Notes under the pieces: model-generated
What the model was told of the DNA's origin: nothing
Seen by the model: the letters and a program-made list of their open reading frames with translations, nothing else
The model's database searches: none
NCBI GenBank assembly: GCA_036365145.1
Contig: JAEOAD010002231.1
Span: forward strand, 1,922,001-1,986,000
DNA from: Orientallactaga sibirica
Lineage: Eukaryota > Chordata > Mammalia > Rodentia > Dipodidae
Direction of reading: 5' to 3'
Length of the DNA: 64,000 bases
Shown here: positions 46,220 to 56,740 of the stretch, in pieces
Layout of the letters: every line of letters starts with the position of its first letter
Numbering within the stretch: the first letter of the stretch is position 1
Translations under genes and position numbers: made by a program

Positions 46220-46917
46220 AGGGATGTCAATTTCTGAATAGAGGATAGTGTGATAGAAAATTGGTCATCTGATCAGAGAAGAAGTTGGCATGTTTGTCAT
46301 AGGGCCACAAGGAAGGTGGCAAATTCTAAAAGGAACTTTGAGGGAAGAGAATAGTGAGAGTTGCAGGCCTGCTGTTGTGAACAGCAGCATCATGCCTTGG
46401 AGCCAGTGTGAGCATACGTGGAGCTTGCACATGAGAATGGGCAAGGTGCGGGGAGCTCTCCAGGGAGAAGTGGATTTTAGTTAAGGTTAGAAAAGACAAG
46501 GTTGACTTTCAGAGCATAAAGTGTCCCAGAGGTTGGGAGAATGCAGAATGGGATAACAGCAGGATGGGGGGCTAGGAGTCACACAAGAAGGTAAGTTTTG
46601 CCAGTGCTCAAGGAGAACGGCTGCAGGGCTTGTGTTGGACTACAGGTTAAACTGCCCTCAAGGTGTGGAGGGCCCCTTGTGAAATTTCTTTCTTGCAACT
46701 GAGGGAGACCATAGTGTTGGATTCACCTGCCTTCAGCTGGGCTGGGGCCCAGGATCCCCTTAGTTCTCATGGTGATCCATTGCTTCCTCCTGGGATTCCG
46801 TGTCCTAGGTTTGTGGAACATGTACCTTTTAAGGTTGTTATGAAGAATGCATGTTAACCTAATGATTTCTTGGATTCATATATCAGTTATATTTTATAAA
46901 ATATAAATCAAAAGTTT

Positions 46918-47108
46918 GGGGCTGGAGAGATGACTCAGTGGTTAATGGGTACTTACTTGCAAAGCCTGAAGGCCCAAATTCAATTTCCCAATACCTACAT
47001 GAAGCCAGGTACACAAAGTGGCACATGTGCCTGGAGGAGCTCCCATACTCCCTCTGTCTCTCTAGGTAGACCTAATTGTCTCTCCCCCTCAAATAAAAAA
47101 TTGTTAAA
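46918..47108 (+). mobile_element. B2-like SINE
   Basis: ggggctggagagatgactca to ctcaaataaaaaattg. Confidence 0.84.
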
Positions 47109-47189
47109 AAATCAAATTTTATATAATAATGATATTGAATTATAATTTTGTGTATTTTAGTATATGCTAAGTTCTGATTTTTTTGTAAC

Positions 47190-47341
47190 TTTTTTTTTTT
47201 TTTTGAGGTTGGGTCTCACTCTAGCTCAGGCTGACCTGGAATTCACTATGTAGTCTCAGGGTGGCTTTGAACTCACGGCAGTCCTCCTACCTCTGCCTCC
47301 TGAGTGCTGGGATTAAAGGTGTGAGCCACCACACCCGGCTT
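47190..47341 (-). mobile_element. B1-like SINE
   Basis: T-run, gaggttgggtctcactctag to gccaccacacccggctt. Confidence 0.88.
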
Positions 47342-47690
47342 TTTTTTTTTTTTTTTTTTTTTTAATATTTTATTATTTTTTTAGTTACTTTTTATTTTTA
47401 TTATTTGAGAGAGAGGGAGAGAGAATGGGTGCGTGCAAACGAACTCCAGATGCATGCACCCCTTGTGCATCTTTAAACTCTCAGCGTGGGTCCTGCTGTG
47501 AATGAACTCCAGGTGCGTGTGCCTCTTGTGGGCAAGCCATGGCAACACACGCTTTTAGTTACTTTTATTTTTGCATTTGGCTAAATGTAGGGGGCCTAGA
47601 ATGAACTCAGAACAGGCATTCTTAGGATTGCAGGCAGCATCGCTTTGGGGCCTACTGCTAAGCAGGCATTCTTCTCCAGCCCTTTCACTT
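47341..47690 (-). mobile_element. Rearranged B2-like SINE sequence
   Basis: T-run, gagagagaatgggtgcgtgc and aactccagatgcatgcaccc, then scrambled pieces (gaatgaactccaggtgcgtg, gcaagccatggcaacac) and a final ttcttctccagccc. It looks like two partial copies with internal rearrangement. Confidence 0.6.
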
Positions 47691-47708
47691 TTTAGCCCTT
47701 TTTTAGTT

Positions 47709-47902
47709 TTTTATTTTTATTTTTGTTTGTTTATATGAGAGCATCAGACGGAGAGAGAGAGAGAATGGGTACACCAGGACCTCCAGCCACTGCAAATGAA
47801 CTCTAGATGCATGTGCCACCTTGTGCATCTGACTTATGAGGGAACCGGGGTCCTTAGGCTTCACAGGCAAGCGCTTAACCACTAAGCCATCTCTCCGGCT
47901 CT
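47709..47902 (-). mobile_element. B2-like SINE about 90 bp upstream of exon 4
   Basis: tttttatttttgtttgttta to aagccatctctccggctc. Confidence 0.86.
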
Positions 47903-47990
47903 GTAATTCATTCTTGATACTAACATAATACATTCACCTTGTTCGTTCACTTTTTATTGTTTCTGTGCCATGTCTTTTTTTTTTTTTTAA

Positions 47991-48137
<147 letters not shown>

Positions 48138-48581
48138 TAATATTTTCTTCCCAGTTTCTCTTTCTATTTACATAGATATTTTATCTTGTCATTTGGGTCT
48201 AAGATATTAGACATGTATAAATGACTTGGGACTACTATGGAAGGCAGGTGGTTCTCACCAAACTGTTCTCTCTGTCAGGCTTAGCAGCAATACCTGGCAC
48301 TGGACACTTACGAGTGCTGTTGGTTGTGTTGAAATCCTACGTATAAGACAGGTAGGCTTTGAGAGGTCGTGGAAGTTATGTTCCATAACTACTTGGAAAA
48401 GGGCTTGAGTTTTGAACATCTTGATGGCAAAGATAATGTTCTGTTTTTAGGTCTCAGTTCCTGGAATTGCCTTGGCTATTCTATGAAGGATAGTTGAATT
48501 CGACTGAATTAACATTGATTCTACCAAAAACATACCCCTTGCTTTTTTAGGTTTATGGTCTATTCTCAGTTTCTTGTTTTC

Positions 48582-48787
48582 TTTTTTTTAAAATTATTTA
48601 TTTATTTATTTATTAGAGATAGAGAGAGTGTGAGAATGGGTACGCCAGGGCCTCTAGCCACTGCATACGAACTCCAGATGCATGCGCCACCATGTGCATC
48701 TGGCTTACGTGGGACTTGGAGAATCGAACCAGGGTCCTTAGGCTTTGCAGGCATGCGCCTTAACCGCTAAGCCATCTCTCCAGCCCT
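48582..48787 (-). mobile_element. B2-like SINE
   Basis: taaaattatttatttattta to aagccatctctccagccc; tattctcagttt flanks it on both sides (TSD). Confidence 0.9.
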
Positions 48788-48964
48788 ATTCTCAGTTTCA
48801 ACTGTGCTGAACATTAGGCATTGAAGGTTAAGGTTAGAGTCAGTTTCTGCTCTTGTGTGTGATAGAAATTGTATTATTTATGCTATAAATATTCTTCCAT
48901 AATAGCTTTGTTCTATTCTTGCTAGTGGAAACAAAGGGCACACTACTATTAAAAACTGGATTTG

Positions 48965-49159
48965 GGCTGGAGAGATGGCTTAGCAGTTAAGGCACCCACT
49001 TGTGAAGCCTAAGTACGCCTGTTTGATTCTCCAGGTCCCATGTTTAGCCAGACACAAAAAAATGATGTAAGGGCGCAAGGCTGCACTTGCCCGCAAGCAA
49101 GTGTCTGGCATTCGTTCATAGTGGCTGAGAGACCACTGGTGCACCCATTCTTTCTGTCT

Positions 49160-49210
<51 letters not shown>

Positions 49211-49220
49211 AAAAAAAAAG
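48965..49220 (+). mobile_element. B2-like SINE with (TC)n
   Basis: gggctggagagatggcttag to a (TC)n tract at 49157-49206 and a caaataaaaaaaa tail. Confidence 0.85.
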
Positions 49221-49862
49221 AGATTGAAGGTAGATTATTCAGTGAACACTGTTTGGGGTGAGTGACTGAGGTGGCTAACTTTGGCTTGTCCTCCCAGCAG
49301 TGGGTATGAACAGGAGCTCCTGGGAGATCTATGAATTCTAGATTTGTGGTATTCAATTTCTAGTCCAGACAAGGAAAAGACTGATTGTGAGCACAATGCT
49401 TGTTATTCTGGGCTTTTCTGTATTTGGGCCTTGGAACACTTCAGCAGCTGAGGCAAATTCTGCCTGCCCTTGTGCCATGAACTTTTGAAAGCACAGCTGA
49501 TGTCCATTCATGCCATCTTTGAGTCCCACCTCCCTGATCAAGGCCACTGCCTATCATCTCTGTCATCCATTAAGCTGGCACTTTCTTGTCTCGGAAAGAG
49601 CTAGCTGTCTGAGCGGAATCATTGATGACAGTAGGAGCAGGAGCAGATTAGCCCTTTAGCTCCAATGTCACACACTCTAGTGGTGAAGAATGTTCAATTT
49701 AGCTTTTCATATAGAAATGTGACATGGTAGAATCAAATGCTGTGCCTCAAAAGTCTAAGCCTTTTACTTACTTTGTCACTGATTTTGTAGTTTAAGAAGG
49801 ATGAGTTGCTGAAGAGGTACACTTGTCTGTGTAGCTGGAACAAGCACTGTGAGCAGTGCTTG

Positions 49863-50413
49863 TGTGGTAGTTACTTTTGTGTTGCAGAGATAAAGCACCT
49901 GACCAAAAGCAGCTGATGGGAGGAAGGTCTTTATTTTAGCTTACAGTCTCCAGGGGAAGCTTCATGATGACAGGGGAAGCATGGTGTGAGCAGAGACTCA
50001 ACATCACCTCTGCCACAGATGTGGAAAACAGCAGCAAGAAAGTGGGCCTAACTCTGGCAAGGGGCAGCTGCTTATAATATCCCTAGACCTGCCCCCAACA
50101 ACAATCTCCTCTAGCAAGTCTCTACCTCCCAAATTGCTACCAGCTGGAAACCAAGCATTCAAAACACATGAGTTGGGACTGGAGCAATGGCTCAGCTGTT
50201 AAAGGCACTTGATTATTAATCCTGAAAGCCTGACAGCCCAGGTTTGATTCCCCAATATCCACATGAAGCCAAATACATCAAGTAGTGCGTGTGTCTGGAG
50301 TTCCTTTTGCAGGAAGCCTTGGCACACCTATTCTCTTTTTCTGTCTGCCTTTCTCTCAAGTAAAATAGTAAAAAAACACATGAATTTGTGGAGAACATCT
50401 GATTCAAACCACA
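49863..50413 (-). mobile_element. MaLR-type LTR interrupted by a B2-like SINE
   Basis: Minus sense TGTGGTTTGAATCAGATG ... AACTACCACA. A sense B2-like SINE sits at 50174-50372 with an 11-bp TSD AAAACACATGA (50161-50171 and 50373-50383). Without it the LTR is about 340 bp, in line with its relatives here. Confidence 0.78.
50174..50372 (+). mobile_element. B2-like SINE inside a MaLR LTR
   Basis: gggactggagcaatggctca to ctctcaagtaaaatagt, with the 11-bp TSD AAAACACATGA. Confidence 0.87.
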
Positions 50414-50453
50414 ATAGATAACATCTTGGACATTATTTATTTTATATATATTC

Positions 50454-50592
50454 TTTTTTTTTTTTTTTTTTTTGAGGTATGATCTCACTCTAGTCCAGGC
50501 TGACCTGGAACTTACTCTGTAGTCCCAGGCTGGCTTTGAACTTACAGCCATCTTCCTACTATACCTCCCGAATTCTGGGATTCAGGGTGTGA
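50454..50592 (-). mobile_element. B1-like SINE
   Basis: T-run, gaggtatgatctcactctag to cgaattctgggattcagg; 5' end lost. Confidence 0.82.
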
Positions 50593-50888
50593 ACATTTTT
50601 GTGTCTTTGAAATTCAGCACACTGTGTTCCCCAAGGCAGAATACCTGTCATACGTTTGGGTGGAAGGGAGGAAGAATGGGATGTAGCACACATTTCTCAG
50701 AGCTATCTTTTTGTAAGGCATACATTTGGTATAGGGATACAAAGATGAATAAAGTCAAATCCAAATGATCCGGAACCACTCATGGTTTCTTTTCATTTTC
50801 CCAAGTGTTGCTATATTTCTCAGTCGACGTTGATACAGTATTCATAGGTTAATGTGTGTATATGTACTCACACAAACTAATTTATATA

Positions 50889-51044
50889 TATATTTTTTTT
50901 TTTTTTTTGAGGTAGGGTTTCACTCTAACTTAGACTGACCTAGAATTCACTATGTAGTCTCAGGGTGGCCTTAAACTCACAGTGATCCTCCTACCTCTGC
51001 CTCCCAAATGCTGGGATTAAAGGTGTGCACCACCATGCCCAGCT
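50889..51044 (-). mobile_element. B1-like SINE
   Basis: T-run, gaggtagggtttcactctaa to caccaccatgcccagctt. Confidence 0.88.
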
Positions 51045-51045
51045 T

Positions 51046-51246
51046 GATTTATTTTTAATATTTTATATTTATTTATTTAAGATAGAGAGAGAAAATGGGC
51101 ATGTCAGGTCCTCCAGCCATTATAAACAAACTTCAGATGCATGCACCATCATGTACATCTGGCTTATGTGGGTTCTGGGGAATTTAACCTGGGTTCTTAG
51201 GCTTTGCAGGCAAGTGCTTTAACCACTGAGAAATCTTTCCAGCCCA
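51046..51246 (-). mobile_element. B2-like SINE
   Basis: atttattttta... ttatttaagatagagag to agaaatctttccagccc. Confidence 0.82.
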
Positions 51247-51261
51247 CAAACTGAATTTTTA

Positions 51262-51318
51262 AAATATTTTTTACTTTTTTTTTATTGACAACTTCTACAC
51301 TTACAGACAATAAACTAC
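51262..51318 (-). mobile_element. L1 3' terminus, short
   Basis: tttttattgacaacttctac followed by acttacagacaataaac, the antisense L1 3' end, cut by the next B1. Confidence 0.65.
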
Positions 51319-51475
51319 TTTTGGTTTTTTGAGGTAGGGTCTCACTCTAGCTCAGGCTGATCTGGAATTTACTCTGTAGTCTCAGGGTGGCCTTGAACTC
51401 ACGGCTATTCTCCTACCTCTGCCTCCCGAGTGCTGGGATTAAAGGTGTGCGCCACCACACCCTGCAAACCAATTT
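51319..51475 (-). mobile_element. B1-like SINE
   Basis: ttggttttttgaggtagggt to gcgccaccacaccctgc. Confidence 0.88.
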
Positions 51476-51529
51476 ATTTTTGTGGTACTAGAGTTTCTGA
51501 GTGTGGAGTAGCTTAGTTCCCCCTGCCCC

Positions 51530-51650
51530 CAGGGGACCAGGGTCTTATTCTAGCCCAGGCTGACCTTGGATTCACAAAACTCACAGTGGTCCTCCTATCT
51601 CAATCTCCTGAGTACTGAGATTATAAGTATAATCTACCATGTCTGATTTA
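51530..51650 (-). mobile_element. Old B1 fragment
   Basis: gggaccagggtcttattcta to tctaccatgtctgatt. Confidence 0.6.
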
Positions 51651-51747
51651 AGTTGATTTAAAAAAATGCTTTTATTTATTTATTTGAGAAAGAGGTAGAA
51701 AAAAGGGAGGGAGGGAGGAAAGGAGAGAATGGGTGGGGATAGCCATG

Positions 51748-52099
51748 TGTTGTCGACAGCTTCATGTTGCTGGGTTGAACCTCCAAACCAGACACAGTTT
51801 ATAGGAGGAATGGAATTTATTTTAGGTTTACAGATCCAGGGCAAGTTCCATAATGGCAAAAAAGAGAAAACCTGTGACCAAGAGCAAAGATCAGCAGCCA
51901 AGCAGTAGGGAACCCAGGCAGAGCTCAAAGCACTCTGCATTCCTTAGGCCAGAATTCAGATCTGCCCCCAATAACACTTTAGGATTGGACCCCAGGGTCC
52001 ACCCACAATGACACCTCTTCCAGCTGGCAGCTGGAGATCTAAGTTACAAGCTTTAATAAACCTCTGCATATATTGGGGTTATCTATTCAAACAACCACA
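51748..52099 (-). repeat. 3' LTR of the MaLR provirus
   Basis: 352 bp, minus sense TGTGGTTGTTTGAAT ... TCGACAACA. Shares long stretches with the 5' LTR (cagacacagtttataggagg, gctggagatctaagttacaa) but is clearly diverged. Confidence 0.85.
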
Positions 52100-52293
52100 T
52101 TCTGCCCCTGGTCCTCTATAGATTTACAACCACCTTGTATTGTAAATTATATTTAATCCAACTTTAAAGATCCCTGTAGTCTTTGCTGAAAAGTTCTAAA
52201 TCTCTTCTGAGATTTAAGATTGTCTCATAACTGTGAATCCTGTAAAATCAAAACAAGTTATATACTTTCAACATATAATGACATAGAATAAAC

Positions 52294-52449
52294 TTTTTTT
52301 TTTTTTGGTTTTTGAGGTAGGGTCTCACTTTGGCTCAGGTTGACCTAGAATTCACTATGTAGTCTCAGGGTAGCCTTGAACTCACGCTGATCCTCCTACC
52401 TCTGCCTCCTGAGTGCTGGGATTAAAGGCGTGCGCCACCACGCCTGGCA
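52294..52449 (-). mobile_element. B1-like SINE inside the MaLR interior
   Basis: T-run, gaggtagggtctcactttgg to cgccaccacgcctggc; agaataaac(t/a)ttt flanks it as a TSD. Confidence 0.9.
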
Positions 52450-52859
52450 GAATAAACATTTTTATTGCTATAAGGCATGACAAGGAAAGACTGGAACATT
52501 GTAAACTTAACAATTAGGCAAACATCTGTAGTTCAAGTCTGATACCCATATCCATTGACCAGTGATGAGTCTTTGTATTTTTTAATTCCACCCCTCCATC
52601 AGGGTTCAGTAGCTAGGGAATACTTCCATCCTGAGCCAACAGTGTTCCATGGTAGTTGTTGCACAGTTCTGGTATATCCAAAACATCTTTGGGTCTTCAC
52701 AGTCCACTGATATGGGAAGCTAAGGTTTACAGAACCAGCACCAGAGGCTGAGTGGAGAATCAGTTTATTTTCATGCGAGTATATGCCCAGATGAATCTCT
52801 TTCAAAGCCTGGACCCTGACTCTTGGTGGTCCAGAGTTTATATATCTTGGGCTATATTT

Positions 52860-52919
52860 AAAAAAATATTTATTTGAGAGAGAGAGAGAGGGAGACAGAC
52901 AGACAGACAGACACACACA

Positions 52920-52961
<42 letters not shown>

Positions 52962-53105
52962 ATGGTTGTGTGCCAGGGCCTTTAGCCACTGCAAATCTAT
53001 TCCACATGCATGTACCACCATGTGCATCTGGCTTATATGGGTAATGGGAAATTGAACCTTGGTTCTTAGGCTTTGCAGGCAAGTGCCTTATCCACTAAGC
53101 CCTCA
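52860..53105 (-). mobile_element. B2-like SINE inside the MaLR interior, with (GACA)n/(CA)n/(GA)n
   Basis: aaaaaatatttatttgagag, expanded dinucleotide tracts at 52876-52960, then aatggttgtgtgccagggcc to actaagccctcaaaccc. Confidence 0.84.
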
Positions 53106-54184
53106 AACCCTTGGGCTGTTTTTATTATTGTTAATTCTCAGAGCTCAGAGCACTGGCCTAGTGTCAGAGACCTTGAGTATGTGATAGGCAAGTTTTATAG
53201 AAACATTTAAAAATGTTTAGTTATCAGACCGATGCCTGCAGCTGTGCTATGGTGATAAAAAGAAGCATAAGATGGTTTACAGTAGAAGCTGCAATATAGA
53301 TCATGGCCTTGAAACAGTACAAAGACTAGTGACAGCAGTACAGGACATAACCAATGCAAAAGATTATGAAGTAGAGGACATGACTTTGGGAGTAGGGCTT
53401 TCTATACTTCCTCTCTCCAGATTCCACCTCACGTCTTCCAGTGGCTTCACTGGTCTCTTTATCAGAGTAATCACACCCTACCTCATGTTGCATCTCAGCA
53501 GCAGCTCTTGGAACTGTGTGTACTTCATGACACACTCCATGTATTTTTTTTTATGTCTCCAAAACCAATATCAGGTATGCAGAACACAATCATATTCTCA
53601 ATTTAGGGAAATAGTTGTGAACTTGAAGGGCAGAGTCCTTCCTTTCCAAAGAGTTTGCATTCTTACCATTTAGTCTTTACCTCAGGCATTCTCTTCATTG
53701 TTTCAATGTAAAGCAATTGGTTGATCTCCCTTAAGATTGCTAATATATTTGACAATAGCAGTTTCAGTAACATTAAACCAGTCTCTTTGCCTGTAAATTT
53801 TAAACTTATTTGAATTTCTTTAATTTTAAATCTTATATCTATCAGTTTCATTTCTTTAGCCAAGCACGTCAGTCCATTACAAATTCAACCTTAATCAAAC
53901 TCTCTGGGCATGGGCAGCAAAATGCAGCCCTCCCTTATGCCAGTAGCCCATTTCCAACAAAGTTCTTTACAGTCTTTCCTTCCCCTTATAAAGTTCATAA
54001 AAAAGCCTCCAAATGCAGTTCTCTTTGCACTTAGCATTTTCAAGCTCACTAAAATAGTCCATAAAACTTGGCTTACCACTCTGGCAGTATCATCAGTTTC
54101 AAGTACCAAGTCTATGTCCATTCCTCCAAAACAAAAATTACAAAAGACCAAAATCCACATGGTCAGATTCATTAAACAGCAGCA

Positions 54185-54201
54185 CCCCACTCCTGGTACC
54201 A
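54185..54201 (-). promoter_or_regulatory. Primer binding site (tRNA-Leu type)
   Basis: Minus strand TGGTACCAGGAGTGGGG, complementary to the 3' end of a leucine tRNA including CCA. It would have primed minus-strand DNA synthesis in the ancestral element. Confidence 0.8.
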
Positions 54202-54206
54202 ATTTT

Positions 54207-54555
54207 TGTTATAGTCAGCTTCACATTAGTGGGATGAATCTCCAAATCAGACACAGTTTATAGGAGGAATGGAATTTATTTCAGGCTTATAGATCCAGGG
54301 AAAGTTCCATAATGGCAAAAAGGAGAAAATCCATCACCAAAACGAACAAAAACTGGCATCCCAACAACAGAGAACCCAGGCCAAAGTCAAACACCCTGCA
54401 TTCCTTAATGTGAAATTCAAATCTTCCCCCAGTAACACCTTAGGGGTGGACCACAGGGTCAACCCACAGAAGTACCTCCTCTACCTGGCGGCTGGAGATC
54501 TAAGTTACAAGCTTTGATAAACTTCTAAATCTAGACATTCATTTAAACAACCATA
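54207..54555 (-). repeat. 5' LTR of the MaLR provirus
   Basis: 349 bp, minus sense TATGGTTGTTTAAAT ... ACTATAACA, separated from the PBS by 5 bp. Confidence 0.85.
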
Positions 54556-54716
54556 GCATGTCAGGGCCTTTTCCTGCTACAAACAAATTTCAGAACTCCA
54601 TATGCATGTGACACTTTGTATGTCTGACTTTCCAGGGTACTGGAAAATTGAAGTCCAGACCTGCAGGTAGGCTCAGCAAGCAAGTGCCTTTAACTGCTGA
54701 GTCATCTCCCCACTCT

Positions 54717-54926
54717 TAAAAAAATAAATACTTACTTGTAAGCAGAGAGAGAGGGAAGAGAATAATAGAATATGAGCATGTCAGGGTAGGATCTCTTGGC
54801 TGTTGCAAACTCCAGACACATGCATCGCTTTGTGCATCTGGCTTTATGTAGGTTATGGGGGATCAAACCCATGCTATTAGATCTTGCAAGCAAATACCTT
54901 TAACTGCCAAGTCAGCTCTCCAGATC
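54717..54926 (-). mobile_element. Old B2-like SINE
   Basis: aaaaaataaatacttacttg to aagtcagctctccagatc. Confidence 0.75.
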
Positions 54927-54937
54927 AGTTTTTTAAC

Positions 54938-55132
54938 TTAAAAAATATTTATTTATTTATTTATTTATTCATTTATTTACTTGAGAGTGGGGTGGGAGGG
55001 AGGACATCTCAGGGCCTCTGTCACTGCAAATGAACTCCAGACACATGGACCACTTTGTGAATCCAGCTTTATGTGGGTACTGGGATTGCTTTGTAGCAAT
55101 CACATTTAATTACTGTGCTATGTCTCCAGTTT
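54938..55132 (-). mobile_element. Old B2-like SINE
   Basis: aaaaaatatttatttattta to tgctatgtctccagttt. Confidence 0.75.
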
Positions 55133-55136
55133 TTAA

Positions 55137-55144
55137 GCTTTTTT

Positions 55145-55177
<33 letters not shown>

Positions 55178-55250
55178 AGTGCTGGGGACTCAAACTCAGG
55201 GATTTGTGTATGCTACACATCACTTTGCTTTTGAGCTTCCCCAGCTTCAG
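55137..55250 (-). mobile_element. ID-like SINE
   Basis: Long T-run, gcagtgctggggactcaaac to gagcttccccagctt; diverged. Confidence 0.65.
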
Positions 55251-55251
55251 T

Positions 55252-55418
55252 TATTTTTTTTTTTTTTTTTTTTATAATTTGTTTTTTCAGGGTAGGATCT
55301 TGCTCTAACCCAGGTTGACCTGGAATTCACTATATAGTCACAGGGTGGTCTTGATCTCATGGTAACCTCCTACCTCTGCTTCCTGAGTATCAAAGGCGTG
55401 TGCCACCATGCCGGGCCT
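55252..55418 (-). mobile_element. B1-like SINE
   Basis: T-run, cagggtaggatcttgctcta to gtgccaccatgccgggcc. Confidence 0.85.
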
Positions 55419-55423
55419 GAGTT

Positions 55424-56021
55424 TTTTTTTTTTTTCTTAAATATTTTATCTATTTATTTATTTATTTGATGCAGAGAGAGAGAGAGGGAGGGAGGGAGAG
55501 AAAGACCAAGAGAGAGGGTGCCAGGGCCTCTAGCTGCTGCCAATGAACTGCAGACATTTGAGCCACCTTATGCATCTAGCTTTATGTGCATACTGGGGAA
55601 TCGAACCTGTGTCCTTTGGCTTTGCAGTTGTTGCAGTGAGGTTTATGTTGCTGGCAAAAAAACCCCACCCAACTCAGAGCAGCTTGCAGGGAAAAAAGGG
55701 TTTATTTTGGCTTGCAGATTCGAGGGGAAGCTCCATGATGGCAGGGGAAAATGATGACATGAGCAGAGGGTGGACATGACCTCCTGGCCAACATCAGATG
55801 GACAACAGCAACAGGAGAGTGTGCCAAACACTGGTAAGAGGAAGCTGGCTATAATACCGATAAGCCCACCCCAACAATACTCTGCCTCCAGGAGGTGTAA
55901 ATTCCCAAATCCCCATCAGCTGGGAACCTAGCATTCAGAACACCTATGTTTATGGGGGACACCTGACTTAAACCACTGCAGCAGCCAAGTGCCTTAACCA
56001 CTAAGCCATCTCTCCAGCCCA
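55424..56021 (-). mobile_element. B2-like SINE split by a MaLR LTR
   Basis: Left 55436-55628 (aaatattttatctatttatt to ttggctttgcag) and right 55981-56021 (gcagccaagtgccttaacca to ctctccagccc), rejoined across the LTR at 55629-55980. Confidence 0.86.
55629..55980 (-). mobile_element. Solo MaLR-type LTR inserted in a B2-like SINE
   Basis: 352 bp antisense copy of the family at 33609. Flanks gcagt/gcagc give a 4-5 bp TSD. The SINE is cut between ggctttgcag and gcagccaagtgcc and resumes at 55981. Confidence 0.82.
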
Positions 56022-56029
56022 CCCAAGTT

Positions 56030-56550
56030 GTTTACTGACAGTTTTTATATTTGTACAACTGTACTTTGATCATAGTCTCTTGACATCCTTTTCTTGTGCC
56101 CACTTCCCCATACCTCTTCCCCTCAACCTCCTCCTCCCTTTAACCAGCCCCACTACTACTTTGATGTTTTTCTTGATTTTATTTTTGCTGCCTTTCATCA
56201 TCTATAACAAGTTGATGGGTCCAGTGTTGTCCTTTACTTGTTAAAATAGTATTCACACATTCCCTCTGTATGCAGTTTTCAGAGTTGTGAGTGGTAAACA
56301 TTCATGGACATTGTGTATATTCAAGGGACTTTGGCCTTTATAGAACTCTATGTGACATTTGCTAGATAGTAAATTAATCCCTGTACTAGTCATTTTGATA
56401 TTTCTTTCATGATTACTGCTCATATAGTTACTGATTTTTCATTTCATTTTATTTTTTTAATAACTTCATACATGCATATAATGAATTTTGATCATATTTA
56501 CACCCATTACCCCCATTCTCTTTCCTAGGTAGTCTTCTTTCTACTTTTGT
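56030..56550 (-). other. Possible old LINE-1 3' fragments, antisense
   Basis: Pyrimidine-rich (ccccataccttccc-like) stretches and aataacttcatacatgcat with gatcatatttacacccatta resemble old rodent L1 3'UTRs. Weak assignment. Confidence 0.35.
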
Positions 56551-56554
56551 GTAT

Positions 56555-56740
56555 ATCAGCTACTTTCTTATTGCTGTCAACAAATACTAGACCAGAAACA
56601 ACTTAGGGAAGGAAAAGGGTGTAATTTGGTTTGCAGTTTCAGGGGGCAGTTTCATGGTGCGGCTGCAGCTATGGGCGCAGAGCTTGTCACTCAAATGTAG
56701 ATTTTTTTTTTTCTCACAGCATGCATTCATCATGATCACC
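56555..56740 (-). mobile_element. MaLR-type LTR fragment
   Basis: Contains atcagctactttcttattg, acaacttagggaaggaaaag and gtttgcagtttcaggggg, similar to the inner half of the LTR at 22570. Truncated. Confidence 0.5.

Larger units (their letters stand above)
52100..54206 (-). other. Internal region of the MaLR provirus
   Basis: About 2.1 kb, AT-rich, without an intact ORF of recognised function. It contains a B1 (52294-52448) and a B2-like SINE with (CA)n and (GA)n tracts (52860-53105). Remaining ORFs, such as 53810-54263, match nothing I recognise. Confidence 0.7.
51748..54555 (-). mobile_element. MaLR-type provirus with both LTRs and a tRNA-Leu-type primer binding site
   Basis: Two homologous LTRs in the same orientation (3' LTR 51748-52099, 5' LTR 54207-54555, minus sense) enclose about 2.1 kb. 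Next to the 5' LTR the plus strand reads ccccactcctggtacca (54185-54201), the 3' end of tRNA-Leu, i.e. the complement of the PBS. Next to the 3' LTR is a purine-rich tract on the minus strand (aggggcagaa). Flanks ccatg (51743-51747) and gcatg (54556-54560) are a 5-bp TSD with one mismatch, typical of ERVL/MaLR. The internal part carries no recognisable gag, pol or env and holds two younger SINEs. Confidence 0.83.
51660..54716 (-). mobile_element. B2-like SINE split by the MaLR provirus
   Basis: Left part 51660-51747 (ttatttatttatttgagaaa, (GGGA)n, agagaatgggtggggat) and right part 54556-54716 (gcatgtcagggccttttcct to gagtcatctccccactct) make one SINE when the 2.8-kb provirus is set aside. In related SINEs here the same place reads gggcatgccaggg. 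Confidence 0.82.

Noticed and set aside
52860..53027. Open frame rich in Ser-Leu and Cys-Val repeats
   Set aside because: Translation of (GA)n/(CA)n microsatellites in a SINE tail.
53810..54263. 117-codon frame inside the MaLR provirus
   Set aside because: No recognisable domain; lies over the PBS and 5' LTR edge in antisense, so unlikely to be coding.
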